This document shows, piece by piece, positions 26,675 to 36,514 of a stretch of 64,000 nt of DNA. Numbering within the stretch: the first letter of the stretch is position 1; each line of letters opens with the position of its first letter. The DNA is from Pseudorhizobium tarimense. Lineage in GTDB: Bacteria > Pseudomonadota > Alphaproteobacteria > Rhizobiales > Rhizobiaceae. A program made the position numbers and the translations under genes. Where the stretch lies: contig NZ_JALJRA010000005.1 of NCBI RefSeq assembly GCF_022968135.1, positions 218,586 to 282,585 on the forward strand. The letters are read 5' to 3'. The notes under the pieces were generated by a model. The model saw nothing but the letters and a program-made list of their open reading frames with translations, did not search any database and was not told the DNA's origin.

Positions 26675-27988
26675 CTAGTTTCTTGCGATTGCGTGGAAGA
26701 AGCTGCCGCTGACATGACCGCGGCGGCCACCTGAGGGGCCGATTGGCTTACCAGCGCCATCCGTAATGATTGCCAAAGGCTCGTCGCACCCTGCGGCGAC
26801 CACGCGGGCATAGTGGAATTCATGGCCACGAATGATGTCACCCGCCGTACCGATCGCGCTGTCGGCTTGCAAGGTGGCTTGTCTATAGCCGAGGTTCATC
26901 TTGCGTTCGGCAAAGCTCGTCCGATGGGAAAGGAGCGAGGTCATCCGATGCGTCATGCCTTCGGCATCCTCCAGCGTTTCCCCCAGCACCATGTAGCCAC
27001 CGCATTCGCCATGGATCGGGCGGCGTTCGGCAAATCGGGCAAGGCTGTTTCTGAAATTATCTGCTGCGGCAAGGCGACCGGCATGCAGTTCAGGATACCC
27101 GCCGGGAAGCCAGCAGACGTCGCAATGTTCTGGGGGCGTTTGATCGGCGAGAGGCGAGAAGGGCACCAGCTCCGCACCTTGCGCCCGCCAATGCGCGGCA
27201 ACGTGCGGATAGAGAAAGGTGAAAGCCTCATCTTGGGCAAGAGCGATTCTCTGACCCGGCGGCGCAAGAGCTCGCTCTGAAGAACCGGCCGGCGGCTGGA
27301 AGCGGACGGCCGCCGCGAACACGGCGTCCAGATCAATGGAGGCTTCCATGACGTCGGCCAGGCGATTGATGTGTGCGTCCATGGCAGGGTGTTCGCTCGC
27401 CTGCACAAGCCCCAGATGCCGCTCCGGCAGCGCGAGAGTTGGATCGCGAAGAACGGAGCCCAATACGTTCAAGCCAATGCTGCCGATCGCGTCGGAGCAG
27501 AGCGTGCGATGCCGTTCGCTACCGACGCGATTGAGTATACATCCGGCCATCCGGACCTGCGGATCATAGCCGGCAAAGCCATGAGCAATCGCGGCGGCTG
27601 TCTGCGATTGCCCGGACACGTCGAGCACCAGCAAGACCGGAATGCCGAACATGCGGGCAAGGTCGGACGCTGCTCCTGATCGATTTGGATCGCTCCGTAT
27701 GCCGTCGAAAAGGCCCATGGCGCTTTCGATGATCAGGAGCTCCGTCTCCGAGGCCTGCCCGTGTGCGAGGTGGCACAGAAGCGAGGGATGCATTGCCCAG
27801 CTATCGAGATTGATACCCGGCAAACCAGTGGCGGCCTCGTGGAACCCTGGGTCGATATAGTCCGGGCCGGTCTTTGCCCCGCGCACCTTGACCCGGCGGC
27901 GGGCGAACGCCCGCAGGAGGCCGATGGTGACGCTGGTCTTGCCAGAACCTGACCGAGGCGCTCCGATGATGATCGCGCGCGGCGTCAT
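26675..27988 (-). CDS. cobB: Hydrogenobyrinic acid a,c-diamide synthase
   Basis: A protein of 437 residues. The N-terminal P-loop domain starts IIIGAPRSGSGKTSVTIGLL, with KTGPDYIDPGFH. The C-terminal class I glutamine amidotransferase domain has the nucleophile Cys in HGECGGYMVLGE and the conserved His in GHEFHYA. It amidates the a and c side chains using glutamine and ATP, before cobalt insertion by CobNST in the oxygen-dependent pathway. Its ATG overlaps the cobA stop (ATGA). Confidence 0.95.
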   Translation of the reverse strand: MTPRAIIIGAPRSGSGKTSVTIGLLRAFARRRVKVRGAKTGPDYIDPGFHEAATGLPGINLDSWAMHPSLLCHLAHGQASETELLIIESAMGLFDGIRSDPNRSGAASDLARMFGIPVLLVLDVSGQSQTAAAIAHGFAGYDPQVRMAGCILNRVGSERHRTLCSDAIGSIGLNVLGSVLRDPTLALPERHLGLVQASEHPAMDAHINRLADVMEASIDLDAVFAAAVRFQPPAGSSERALAPPGQRIALAQDEAFTFLYPHVAAHWRAQGAELVPFSPLADQTPPEHCDVCWLPGGYPELHAGRLAAADNFRNSLARFAERRPIHGECGGYMVLGETLEDAEGMTHRMTSLLSHRTSFAERKMNLGYRQATLQADSAIGTAGDIIRGHEFHYARVVAAGCDEPLAIITDGAGKPIGPSGGRRGHVSGSFFHAIARN

Positions 27989-28779
27989 GGTCTTCCTTCG
28001 CCGGTGAGATGGGCGCGCATCGATACGATCTCGCCAATGATGATCAGGGAGGGGGCCACGAATCCCTGCCTCTGCACCTCGGCCTCTACGGTCGCGAGAG
28101 TCGCCGTCAGGAGCCGTTCGTCGGGTGTGGTCGCCGCCATCACGACCGCAGTCGGGGTGTCTGGTGACATGCCGCCATCGATCAGGAGCCGACTGATTTC
28201 GCCGATCATCTTGAGGCCCATATAAACGACGATGGGTTCGCCCACTTTGGCAAGCGCCCGCCAGTCCAAGTCACCTTCCTCGCCTGCCGCATGACCTGTG
28301 GCCAGCGTGATCGAGCGACTGATGCCCCTCATGGTCGCCGGAATGCGTGCAGAGGCAAGCCCAGCGATGGCGGAGGTCATCCCGGGAAGGATGCGGAACG
28401 GGATGCCGGCGTTCAGGAGTGCCTCCGCCTCCTCGCCACCACGGCCGAAGATGAAGGGGTCGCCGCCCTTCAGGCGCAGCACCTTGCGGCCTAAACGGGC
28501 GAGATCGATCAGCGTGGCCGTGATGTTCTCCTGCGTCTCAGATGGTTTACCACCCCTCTTGCCGGCAAAGTGCAGCTGTGCGGCATCGGACGCGAACGAA
28601 AGAACCTCGGCCGACACGAGAGCATCGTAAACAATGCTGTCTGCCTTGGTCAGCGCATCCGCCACTTCTAGGGTGAGGTAGCGGGGGTGACCGGGCCCCG
28701 CGCCGGCGAGCCATACATGACCCGGCTCAAAGCTGGGGCAGCTGGCGCAGGCCTTAGTAAGTGTTTCGTGCAAGCTCAT
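27985..28779 (-). CDS. cobA: Uroporphyrinogen-III C-methyltransferase (SUMT)
   Basis: A protein of 264 residues. SAM-dependent tetrapyrrole methylase motifs are VWLAGAGPGHPRYLTLEVAD, LRLKGGDPFIFGRGGEEAEA and the segment ILPGMTSAIAGLA. It methylates uroporphyrinogen III at C2 and C7 to precorrin-2. There is no CysG-type fusion. It begins 53 bases from the divergent cbiD start and is coupled to cobB. Confidence 0.95.
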   Translation of the reverse strand: MSLHETLTKACASCPSFEPGHVWLAGAGPGHPRYLTLEVADALTKADSIVYDALVSAEVLSFASDAAQLHFAGKRGGKPSETQENITATLIDLARLGRKVLRLKGGDPFIFGRGGEEAEALLNAGIPFRILPGMTSAIAGLASARIPATMRGISRSITLATGHAAGEEGDLDWRALAKVGEPIVVYMGLKMIGEISRLLIDGGMSPDTPTAVVMAATTPDERLLTATLATVEAEVQRQGFVAPSLIIIGEIVSMRAHLTGEGRP

Positions 28780-28832
28780 GGATCGACCTTTTGCCGATGA
28801 CTGCGGTCGACGGCGGGGATATAGACGGTTTC

Positions 28833-29942
28833 ATGGAAAGCGAAGGCAAGAACCTCCGGCGTGGCTGGACCACGGGAACCTGTGCGGCAGCGGCCAGCAA
28901 GGCGGCGTGTCAAGCCTTGCTCAGCGGCGCCTTCCCGGCCACGGTCGAGGTTAGCCTGCCTGGCGGCCAACGGCCAAGCTTCGTGCTGGCTCAGGAGGCG
29001 AAAGGCGATAACTTCGCGACCGCGGGTATCATCAAGGACGCGGGGGACGATCCGGATGTGACGCACGGGGCGCTGATCGTCAGCACGGTGCGGCGCGGGA
29101 GATCGCGTACCGGCATCACCTTCCGCGCCGGCACTGGAGTGGGCATGATCACACGGCCGGGCTTGCCGTTGCCGCCGGGGGAGCCCGCCATCAATCCGGT
29201 GCCGAGAAAGATGATTTCGGCCGCCATTGCTGAGGTTGCTGGGCCAGACGCCGACCTTGAGGTCGAGATCTCGGTTCCGAACGGGGAGCGACTGGCCGAG
29301 AAGACGCTCAATCCGCGGCTCGGCATCGTCGGCGGGATCTCGATCCTCGGCACGACGGGCATCGTTATCCCGTTTTCCTGCTCGGCCTGGATCCATTCGA
29401 TCTGGCGCGGCATCGATGTTGCGCGCGCCGCCGGCCTCACGCATATCGCCGGGTCGACAGGCAGTGCCTCCGAGCAGGCCGTTGCCGAGCATCACTCTCT
29501 GCCTGAGATCGCGTTGATCGACATGGGAGATTTCGTGGGAGGAATGCTGAAGTATCTCCGCGACAATCCCGTGCCGCAGATCACGATCGCCGGTGGAGTC
29601 GCTAAGATGACCAAGCTCGCGCAGGGTATGCTGGACGTTCACTCCAAGCGAGGGTTGGCGGACATGGAGGCGCTTGCGCAGATCGCTGCGGAATGCGGAG
29701 CCTCCGACGAGCTTGCGGAGCGTATCAGCGGTTCCAACACCGTCGCCGGTGCCTTCAACCTCGCCTCGGAAGCCGGGATAGAACTGGGCGATCGCGTCGC
29801 GTCTCGTGCGTGGAGTACTGCCGCGAAAGTGTTGAACAGCCCGGAGATGGCGCTCGAGATCCTGGTGTTCGACCGTGACGGCGGTCTCCGTGGATGCGCT
29901 CCCTTCACGCCGACCAGTCATTCGTCCGACCCAGCATCTTGA
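28833..29942 (+). CDS. cbiD: CbiD-type precorrin/cobalt-precorrin C1-methyltransferase
   Basis: A protein of 369 residues. The start [20 protein letters not shown] and the segment [14 protein letters not shown] are diagnostic for CbiD, known from the anaerobic pathway as cobalt-precorrin-5B C1-methyltransferase. No cobF is seen in the window, so CbiD probably supplies the C1 methylation here within an otherwise oxygen-dependent pathway. ATG 28833 gives the usual short lead into NLRRGW; ATG 28797 is possible. It is on the opposite strand from its neighbours, divergent from cobA, and its last 25 bases overlap the end of cobM. Confidence 0.93.
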   Translation: MESEGKNLRRGWTTGTCAAAASKAACQALLSGAFPATVEVSLPGGQRPSFVLAQEAKGDNFATAGIIKDAGDDPDVTHGALIVSTVRRGRSRTGITFRAGTGVGMITRPGLPLPPGEPAINPVPRKMISAAIAEVAGPDADLEVEISVPNGERLAEKTLNPRLGIVGGISILGTTGIVIPFSCSAWIHSIWRGIDVARAAGLTHIAGSTGSASEQAVAEHHSLPEIALIDMGDFVGGMLKYLRDNPVPQITIAGGVAKMTKLAQGMLDVHSKRGLADMEALAQIAAECGASDELAERISGSNTVAGAFNLASEAGIELGDRVASRAWSTAAKVLNSPEMALEILVFDRDGGLRGCAPFTPTSHSSDPAS

Positions 29943-30700
29943 GGCCAACCGGGGCGGAAGCGCCGAACATAGTCGGCATTGTATAGCTGGCTTTCCACGA
30001 ACTGGGAGGCGCCGAGGCTGCGGCCCACGAAGATCAGCGCCGTGCGCTCGACGGGCTCGGCTGCGAGTTTCTCTTCTATGTCCGCCAAAGTGCCGACGAT
30101 TGTGCGCTCCTCCGGCCAGCTTGCCTTCACCACGATCGCTACGGGGCAGTCCGCGCCGTAAAACGGCGTGAGCTCCGAGACGACGCGATCCAGCGCATGG
30201 ATCGCAAGGTGGATCGCGAGCGTTGAACCCGTCGCCGCAAAGCCAGCAAGGGTTTCCCCTTCAGGCATTTTCGATGCGCGTCCGGAGATGCGCGTCAGGA
30301 CCAGGCTCTGCGCCACTTCAGGAATGGTCAGTTCGCGTTTGAGAGCTGCGGCGGCCGCTGCGAACGATGGGACGCCCGGCGTCAGCGTATAGTCGATGCC
30401 ATGCTTTTCCAACCGGCGGATCTGCTCGGCGACGGCGCTCCAGACGGAGAGGTCGCCGGAATGCAGACGGGCCACATCCTTGCCGTCGCGGTAAGCAGCC
30501 AGGTACTCGGCTTCAATATCGTCGAGCGACAATGACCCAGTGTCGACTATGCGAGCGTTTTTCGGGCAGTAGTCGAGCAGCTCGCGTGGCATGATGGAGC
30601 CGGCGTAGAGGCAGACGGGGGAGCGAGCGATGATATCTCTCCCGCGAACCGTGATGAGATCGGCTGCTCCGGGCCCCGCTCCAATGAAGTGGACGGTCAT
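29918..30700 (-). CDS. cobM: Precorrin-4 C11-methyltransferase
   Basis: A protein of 260 residues. It has [48 protein letters not shown] and [15 protein letters not shown], the pattern of CobM/CbiF. It methylates precorrin-4 at C11. It is coupled to cobE by an ATGA overlap and converges on cbiD with a 25-base overlap of coding ends. Confidence 0.95.
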   Translation of the reverse strand: MTVHFIGAGPGAADLITVRGRDIIARSPVCLYAGSIMPRELLDYCPKNARIVDTGSLSLDDIEAEYLAAYRDGKDVARLHSGDLSVWSAVAEQIRRLEKHGIDYTLTPGVPSFAAAAAALKRELTIPEVAQSLVLTRISGRASKMPEGETLAGFAATGSTLAIHLAIHALDRVVSELTPFYGADCPVAIVVKASWPEERTIVGTLADIEEKLAAEPVERTALIFVGRSLGASQFVESQLYNADYVRRFRPGWPQDAGSDE

Positions 30701-31083
30701 CGAACCTCCTCCGATTGCGCCAGCGCACAGGTGGCGCCCTCTGCGACAACCCTCGCGACGATCAGCTGGGCATCGGCGCCTGCCGCTGCGAGTGCTGCGG
30801 CTTCCGAAAGGCTTGGTGACGAGGTCTGGGCGAGGCTGTGGCGCGAGACCGTTTGCGTCAACCCTTCGACAGCCTTCAGTGCTTCATCGTCTATTATGCG
30901 GAGCGGGACCGCTAGACGGTCGCGCAAGTCAATCATGCCCGGCTCGAATTCCTTGATGATGCCCGTTGCAAGAGCATCGATGGCGGATAGATCTAACCCT
31001 GCCTGTTCGCACGCCTGCCTCAGTGCCGCCGCCAATCCGTCCGCCGACGTGCCCTTTCGGCATCCCAAACCTGCGACGATCAT
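30697..31083 (-). CDS. cobE: Cobalamin biosynthesis protein CobE (CbiG C-terminal domain)
   Basis: A protein of 128 residues. The start [20 protein letters not shown] is characteristic of the C-terminal domain of CbiG, which CobE represents as a stand-alone protein. Its exact role in the oxygen-dependent pathway is unsettled; binding of pathway intermediates has been proposed. ATG 31083 overlaps the cobL stop and its own stop overlaps the cobM start. Confidence 0.9.
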   Translation of the reverse strand: MIVAGLGCRKGTSADGLAAALRQACEQAGLDLSAIDALATGIIKEFEPGMIDLRDRLAVPLRIIDDEALKAVEGLTQTVSRHSLAQTSSPSLSEAAALAAAGADAQLIVARVVAEGATCALAQSEEVR

Positions 31084-32321
31084 CGAACCATTCTGTCCTT
31101 GTGCCATGTCCACTGCGTCACCGGCATTGCCGGTCTCCAGCCCTGCATCGACCCTACAGGCTCTGCACGGCTCAGCTGCAGGCGGACGAGACGCCCGCCA
31201 AACTGTGCACGAGCCTCCAGCAGAACCTTTTCCGTCTCGAGTGTCACCGCATTGGCAACCAACCGGCCTCTAGGCTTCAGCCTGTCCATAGCAGTCTCCA
31301 GGACGCCATCGTCGCTGCCGCCGCCGCCGATGAAGATGGCATCGGGTGCTTCCAGATCAGCAAGCGCTGTTGGCGCCGTCCCCTCCACAAGCTGCAGCCC
31401 CGGAACGCCGAGAGAGTTCGCGTTTTTCCGCGCGCGGTCCGCACGCACCGGATCGGCCTCGATAGCGATCGTGCGCATCGAGGGGTGCCGTAGCATCCAC
31501 TCGATGCCGATCGAGCCGGAGCCAGCGCCAATATCCCACAGCAGTCCGCCGCGGCGGGGCGCGAGGGCCGAGAGGGTGAGTGCGCGAATCTCGCGCTTGG
31601 TCATCTGGCCGTCATGCTCGAAGAAGTCATCCTCCAGGCCGCTCGCAAGAGGCAGGGGCTGAGCTTCGGCATCGGCTTTGACTTCGATAGCGACGACGTT
31701 CAGATCGGACACATCGCTCAGAGCGAACTGAAAGGCTTGCGCTGAACGGATGCGCTCGTTTTCACCGCCCAGGGCTTCCAGCACTGTCAGATGCGACGTA
31801 CTGAAGCCGGTCCCTGCAAGAAGTCTGGCAAGTTCGGCAGGTCCGCGGCCGTCGGAAGTCAGAGCCAGTATCCGCCGAGCGGGATGAAGCAGTGGTCGTA
31901 TGAGTGAAGTTGGGCGCCCATGGAGCGAGACAGCCTCGATGTCCTGCAGTGCCCAGCCCAACCGGGATGCTGCGAGGGAGAAGGACGAAGGGGCAGGGTA
32001 GGTAACATACTCATCACGCGAGACCACCCGTGACAGGTTTACCCCAACGCCGAAGAAGAAGGGATCGCCCGAAGCCAGGGCGCAAACAGGCTTTCCGCGA
32101 AGGGCAACCACGTCCGCCATCGTCGGATCAAAGGGGACGCTCCATGGTCTTGCCTCACCCGAGATAAGAGCTTCGGCCAGTGCCAGATGCCGCTTGCCGC
32201 CGAAGACGAACGCCGCGGAGGCGATTGCCTGCTTGGCATTGTCCCCAAGACCGGCAACGCCATCTTCGCCAATCCCGACGATGGACAGCCATCGGTTTCC
32301 CGTTGCATGTTCAGGGCTCAT
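31080..32321 (-). CDS. cobL: Precorrin-6Y C5,15-methyltransferase (decarboxylating)
   Basis: A fusion protein of about 413 residues. The N-terminal methylase domain (residues 1-200, CbiE-like) contains SIVGIGEDGVAGLG and ALASGDPFFFGVG. The C-terminal domain (CbiT-like) contains TKREIRALTLSALAPRRGG and the SAM site LLWDIGAGSGSIGIEWML. It methylates C5 and C15 and decarboxylates ring C. ATG 32321 is preferred; ATG 32333 is possible. The gene is divergent from cobK with 13 bases between the starts, so its promoter must lie within cobK, or transcription arrives through cobK antisense. Confidence 0.94.
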   Translation of the reverse strand: MSPEHATGNRWLSIVGIGEDGVAGLGDNAKQAIASAAFVFGGKRHLALAEALISGEARPWSVPFDPTMADVVALRGKPVCALASGDPFFFGVGVNLSRVVSRDEYVTYPAPSSFSLAASRLGWALQDIEAVSLHGRPTSLIRPLLHPARRILALTSDGRGPAELARLLAGTGFSTSHLTVLEALGGENERIRSAQAFQFALSDVSDLNVVAIEVKADAEAQPLPLASGLEDDFFEHDGQMTKREIRALTLSALAPRRGGLLWDIGAGSGSIGIEWMLRHPSMRTIAIEADPVRADRARKNANSLGVPGLQLVEGTAPTALADLEAPDAIFIGGGGSDDGVLETAMDRLKPRGRLVANAVTLETEKVLLEARAQFGGRLVRLQLSRAEPVGSMQGWRPAMPVTQWTWHKDRMVR

Positions 32322-32334
32322 CTCAGGAGGCATC

Positions 32335-33087
32335 GTGAAGCAGTCCATCCTCATACTTGGCGGCACCGCCGAGGCCCGTCGGCTTGCGGAGGTTCTGAGC
32401 CGTGATGCCCGTTACGCCGTGGAGCTTTCCCTGGCGGGTCGTACACGCACTCCCGTTCCTCATGCCGTGCCGGTGCGAACCGGTGGCTTCGGCGGCGCGG
32501 AAGGGCTTGCGGGGCATCTCGTCGAGCGGGGCTTTGGCATGCTGATCGATGCTACCCATCCCTATGCCGCACGTATATCCGCCAATGCCGCAATGGCTTC
32601 GAAGATATCGGGCGTACCATTGGTGGCGCTGCGTCGCGCGCCGTGGCTGCCCCAGGCGGGCGACAGATGGCAAATTGTGGCGGCGATCTCGGATGCCGTT
32701 TCCGCGCTGGGATCGGCTCCTCGGCAGGTCTTCCTGACGCTCGGTCGACAGGAACTGCTGCCGTTCAAAGCGGCCCCTCAGCATCGGTACCTGATCCGTA
32801 GCGTTGACCCGGTGGAGCCTCCACTTCAAGTTCCCGCTGCCGCCTATCTGACCGACCGCGGTCCGTTCCGGGAGGAGGATGAGATCCGTCTGCTGCGCCA
32901 GTACGCGATTGACGTCATCGTCGCCAAGAACAGCGGTGGGCCCGCGAGCTACGGCAAGATCGCCGCGGCTCGCGAACTCGGCATCGATGTCATTCTGATC
33001 GATCGACCTGAGCTTCCGGATGTTCCGGCGGTCGAGAATGTCGAGGCTATGGTGGATTATCTTGCTCACGCGCTGCCGCCTTTGTAG
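32335..33087 (+). CDS. cobK: Precorrin-6A reductase
   Basis: A protein of 250 residues. It starts VKQSILILGGTAEARRLAEV, with the conserved IDATHPYAARIS and VFLTLGRQEL, and carries VIVAKNSGG near the C-terminus. It reduces precorrin-6A with NADPH. AGGAGG at 32325-32330 selects GTG 32335. It is a single gene in the opposite direction to cobJ and cobL, and overlaps the cobJ end by 22 bases. Confidence 0.95.
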   Translation: MKQSILILGGTAEARRLAEVLSRDARYAVELSLAGRTRTPVPHAVPVRTGGFGGAEGLAGHLVERGFGMLIDATHPYAARISANAAMASKISGVPLVALRRAPWLPQAGDRWQIVAAISDAVSALGSAPRQVFLTLGRQELLPFKAAPQHRYLIRSVDPVEPPLQVPAAAYLTDRGPFREEDEIRLLRQYAIDVIVAKNSGGPASYGKIAAARELGIDVILIDRPELPDVPAVENVEAMVDYLAHALPPL

Positions 33088-33842
33088 CTGCGGGGTGAGT
33101 ATACCAGCGGCTCGTCGCCTTCCCGAGGAATGACACGCGTCTCCACCGAACCAACTATGATGCACGTCGCCATGTCCGCCATGCCGCTTGCGGCTTCTGC
33201 AAGGGAAATGACGCGGATCACTTCGTCTGGCCGGCCGGCTGCACGGCCGAAGATGACGGGAACGTCAGCTGGCAGATGTCGGCGCAACAGCTCAAGCGCT
33301 TCCCCAAGCTGATGCGGTCGGGCCTTACTGACGGGGTTGTAGAACGCCATTACAAAGCCTGCCTGGGCCGCGGCCGTGATACGCTTTTCGATGACCTCCC
33401 AAGGCTTGAGGTTGTTTGACAGCGAGATGGCACAGAAATCGTGGCCTAGAGGTGCCCCCGCCTTCGCGGCAACAGCCAGCATTGCCGTCACCCCAGGAAT
33501 GACTTCAAGGTTGATAGACCGCCATTCCGGCGGGCCTTCCTCGATGGCCTCACAGACCGCTGCGGCCATGGCGAAGACGCCCGGATCGCCTCCTGACACG
33601 ACGCAGACCTTGCCGCCTTGCGCCGCCATGGCGAGCGCGGCTTTGGCGCGAGCCAGTTCCTCACGATTGTCGGAAGCATGACGGCGCTGCTCGGGGCGGA
33701 GAGACAGCCTGTCGAGATAAGGGAAATACCCGAAGAAATGCTCCGCTGCAGCGATGGCCGCGGCAGCCTCGGGCGTCATCTGGTCCGGGTTGCCGGGGCC
33801 GAGCCCGACGATGGTGAGCGCTCCGGTCGGCATGTCTTTCAT
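33066..33842 (-). CDS. cobJ: Precorrin-3B C17-methyltransferase
   Basis: A protein of 258 residues. It has LTIVGLGPGNPDQMTPEAAA, VCVVSGGDPGVFAMAAAVCE, VIPGVTAMLAVAAKAGAPLG and FVMAFYNPVS, the CobJ/CbiH pattern. It methylates C17 with ring contraction. It is the last gene of the left riboswitch-led operon; its ATG overlaps the cobI stop (ATGA). Confidence 0.95.
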   Translation of the reverse strand: MKDMPTGALTIVGLGPGNPDQMTPEAAAAIAAAEHFFGYFPYLDRLSLRPEQRRHASDNREELARAKAALAMAAQGGKVCVVSGGDPGVFAMAAAVCEAIEEGPPEWRSINLEVIPGVTAMLAVAAKAGAPLGHDFCAISLSNNLKPWEVIEKRITAAAQAGFVMAFYNPVSKARPHQLGEALELLRRHLPADVPVIFGRAAGRPDEVIRVISLAEAASGMADMATCIIVGSVETRVIPREGDEPLVYSPRSYKGGSA

Positions 33843-34576
33843 GGGCGCGTCTTCCAGCCCGGTACCAGCACGAGAGAGAAATAGGGGGCGGGGCTCTCGT
33901 CTCGCTCTTCGAGCCTTTGTGCGTGGCCGTTCAGCATCGTCCCGCGTTCCACATAGAGTGCTTCGGAGAGTTTCCCCGCCGCTTGCAGCGCCCGCCGGAT
34001 CTTCGGCAGGTTGCGCCCCACCTTCATGATGACGGCGCCTTCCGTGTCCTCGAGACGTCTCGTCAGCGTGTCTTCCGGCAGCGTTCCGGGCAGGATGCTC
34101 AAGATGTCGTCGCCCTGTACGAGCGGAAAACCGGTCATCGACCAGCAACCGGACATGGCCGTGATACCCGCCACCACCTCAGTGGGGTAAAGGTGAGCGA
34201 GACGGACGTGCATATGCATGTAGGAGCCGTAGAAGAGGGGGTCCCCCTCGCTCAGTACGGCGACATTGCGCCCCTCGTCGAGATAGCTCGCTATGGCCTC
34301 AGCCGAGCGGTCGAAGAAGTCGGCAATCGGACCCTGATAGGCGGCTTCGTCCTTGTGCGTCTCGACCGTCACGGGATAGACGAGCGGCATTTCGATTGTG
34401 CCGGGGCGCAGGTGCGCGTCGACGATCGCTCTGGCATTGCCATTGCCGCCCTTCTTGCAGAAGAAGGCGACGACATCAGCTTCCTGAAGCGCTCGCACAG
34501 CTTTCAGCGTCAGCAATTCGGGATCGCCCGGCCCGGTGCCGACGCCGCTAAAACGACCCTTGACGATGGCGTTCAC
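33839..34576 (-). CDS. cobI: Precorrin-2 C20-methyltransferase
   Basis: A protein of 245 residues. It has GRFSGVGTGPGDPELLTLKA, NVAVLSEGDPLFYGSYMHMH and VVAGITAMSGCWSMTGFPL. It methylates precorrin-2 at C20. The start is a GTG at 34576 that overlaps the cobH stop in a GTGA; the next methionines lie inside the conserved domain and so cannot be the start. Confidence 0.94.
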   Translation of the reverse strand: MNAIVKGRFSGVGTGPGDPELLTLKAVRALQEADVVAFFCKKGGNGNARAIVDAHLRPGTIEMPLVYPVTVETHKDEAAYQGPIADFFDRSAEAIASYLDEGRNVAVLSEGDPLFYGSYMHMHVRLAHLYPTEVVAGITAMSGCWSMTGFPLVQGDDILSILPGTLPEDTLTRRLEDTEGAVIMKVGRNLPKIRRALQAAGKLSEALYVERGTMLNGHAQRLEERDESPAPYFSLVLVPGWKTRP

Positions 34577-35202
34577 AAGCCCGCCCTCGCGAGCGCGTTC
34601 ACCGCGGCAGCCGTCATCGCCGACCCGCCCATGCGCCCCCGGACGATGGCGTAAGGGATGCCGAGGCCGCGTGCCATCAGTGCATCCTTGGATTCTGCCG
34701 CACCCACAAAGCCGACCGGCATGCCGATGATGGCAGCAGGCCGCGGGGCGCCGGCTTCCAGCAGTTCGAGAAGCCGGAAGAGTGCCGTCGGAGCGTTTCC
34801 GATGGCCACCACTGCACCCTCCATTCCGTCCCAAAGATCGAGTGCGGCCGCAGAACGGGTGTTTCCGATCGTCTTGGCGATCTCGATGGTCCGGCTGTCG
34901 CGTAGGGTGCAAATGACCTTATTATCTGCCGGCAGGCGCGCGCGTGTGATCCCATGAGCGACCATTTCCGCATCACAGAAGATCGGCTTTCCAGCATGAA
35001 GCGCGCCGCGGGCTTTGGCGACGAAATCCGGGGAGAAGCGGAAATGGCTTGCAGCCTCGACGAGCCCGCAGGCGTGGATCATGCGAATAGCAACCTCCGC
35101 CTGATCCTCCGTAAAGGCCGTCAGATCCGCTTCCTCGCGGATAATGGCGAAGGACTGGCGGTAGATCGCGTCTCCTTCGCGGATGTAGTCGTATGCGGTC
35201 AT
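34573..35202 (-). CDS. cobH: Precorrin-8X methylmutase
   Basis: A protein of 209 residues. It has DYIREGDAIYRQSFAIIREE, IFCDAEMVAHGITRARLPAD, GNAPTALFRLLELLEAGAPR and VGFVGAAESKDAL. The His of MVAHGI matches the active-site histidine of CobH. It moves the C11 methyl to C12 to give hydrogenobyrinic acid. Its ATG shares one base with the cobG stop. Confidence 0.96.
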   Translation of the reverse strand: MTAYDYIREGDAIYRQSFAIIREEADLTAFTEDQAEVAIRMIHACGLVEAASHFRFSPDFVAKARGALHAGKPIFCDAEMVAHGITRARLPADNKVICTLRDSRTIEIAKTIGNTRSAAALDLWDGMEGAVVAIGNAPTALFRLLELLEAGAPRPAAIIGMPVGFVGAAESKDALMARGLGIPYAIVRGRMGGSAMTAAAVNALARAGL

Positions 35203-36512
35203 CAGGATCCTGTCGTAATATGATCGGCAAGCTGCTCCGGTTTAAGCCGGGCAAGGCATGCCGCAGAGCTTTCGCCTTCACGTCGCTCGCTTCGGAGGAG
35301 AGCTGCGGTTCGACGAAGAGAGGTGAGAACATCTACCTGCTTCACTGCGACGAACGGCGCGTCGCTTGCCCGTCCGGCGATGAAGGAAATGCTGGCTGCC
35401 GTGCCGCAAAGGGTGAGCGGCGAGGTTTGTGGGAAGGCGCAGCCTTTCGGGCAACCTGTTATGTGCAGCTTGAACGAGCCGTCTAGCAGCGCGCCAAACT
35501 CGTCCACGGCATGGGCTGCAAGGTCATGCGTGGCGAGCGTAGCGGAAGCGCAGGCGGGACTGCCGGGGCAGGCGGCAATCGCTCCGCGCGGATCGTTCGC
35601 GACAGTAATGAAGCCTTCGCTGGCGGCGTAATGCTGCAGTGACTGACACGCCTGCAAGCCGCCGAAGAAGATAAGCGAATGATCCAAAGCCGGCTTGACA
35701 GTCGGGATACCGGCGTTTGCGGCTGCGACACACAGCGCAGCCAGTTCCCTGGCGGTCAGCTGGCCGAAAGCGGGACTTAGGCCAAGAGCGTACTGCTCCG
35801 TTGAAAGAGGATGGAGACCGAGAGGAGAGGCGGAGGCGGGAGAATGTCTTCGCTCCATGCCGGCTTCAACTAGGTCACGTCCTCTGACAGAGGGACCAAG
35901 CGCAGCCAGCCGGCGCAGCAGATCCAGGACCTGCGCAGTTGCATCCGCGGTGGTGCCTACTTTCCCATAAAGGCCTGCCGTTGCTTCGGTGCCGCCAAGG
36001 AGGATCATCCAGCCATCGCCTTCTGCAGGCGGCATGGCGACAAGTCGGATGTCGGCCAGAAGGTTTGAGAGCTTAAAGCGTCCCGAACCGTCCACGATCA
36101 CGCTCATCTTCGGGGCTAGACCTTGAATGTCCTTCGCTCCTTCGGCGATGGCAGTAGCCAGTTCACGGGGATCGGCAGCTTCCGTCGGATCAAGGCCGGC
36201 GAAAGGAGGCACTTCGACCGCCAGACCAGAACGAAGCGGCAGGTTCATTGCCCGCACATCCTGATCCAGAAGCGGGGCAGATGTCTCCGTCAGCCCGCGT
36301 ACCTGAATGTTCCCGCGTGCCGAGATGTCGATAATGCCGTTGCCATGCTGCGAGGCCAGGCGACACATCCCGGACAACTGTCGTGGCGAGATCGCGTCCG
36401 TGAGTGCCACCCGCGCCAGGAGCCCATCGCCGGTTTGCATGGGAGAGGACAGACCAGGGCAGGCGCCGCGGCGAAACTGACTTTGGTTATGACGTGAGAA
36501 GGAGCTCGCCAT
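35202..36512 (-). CDS. cobG: Precorrin-3B synthase
   Basis: A protein of 436 residues of the nitrite/sulfite reductase ferredoxin-like family. It contains ISPRQLSGMCRLASQHGNG and cysteines in CPGSPACASATL and GCPKGCAFPQ that can hold a 4Fe-4S centre. CobG uses oxygen to make the C20-hydroxy gamma-lactone, so this step marks the aerobic route. ATG 36512 lies two bases after the cobN stop. An alternative enzyme, CobZ, is not seen. Confidence 0.93.
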   Translation of the reverse strand: MASSFSRHNQSQFRRGACPGLSSPMQTGDGLLARVALTDAISPRQLSGMCRLASQHGNGIIDISARGNIQVRGLTETSAPLLDQDVRAMNLPLRSGLAVEVPPFAGLDPTEAADPRELATAIAEGAKDIQGLAPKMSVIVDGSGRFKLSNLLADIRLVAMPPAEGDGWMILLGGTEATAGLYGKVGTTADATAQVLDLLRRLAALGPSVRGRDLVEAGMERRHSPASASPLGLHPLSTEQYALGLSPAFGQLTARELAALCVAAANAGIPTVKPALDHSLIFFGGLQACQSLQHYAASEGFITVANDPRGAIAACPGSPACASATLATHDLAAHAVDEFGALLDGSFKLHITGCPKGCAFPQTSPLTLCGTAASISFIAGRASDAPFVAVKQVDVLTSLRRTAALLRSERREGESSAACLARLKPEQLADHITTGS

Positions 36513-36514
36513 CG

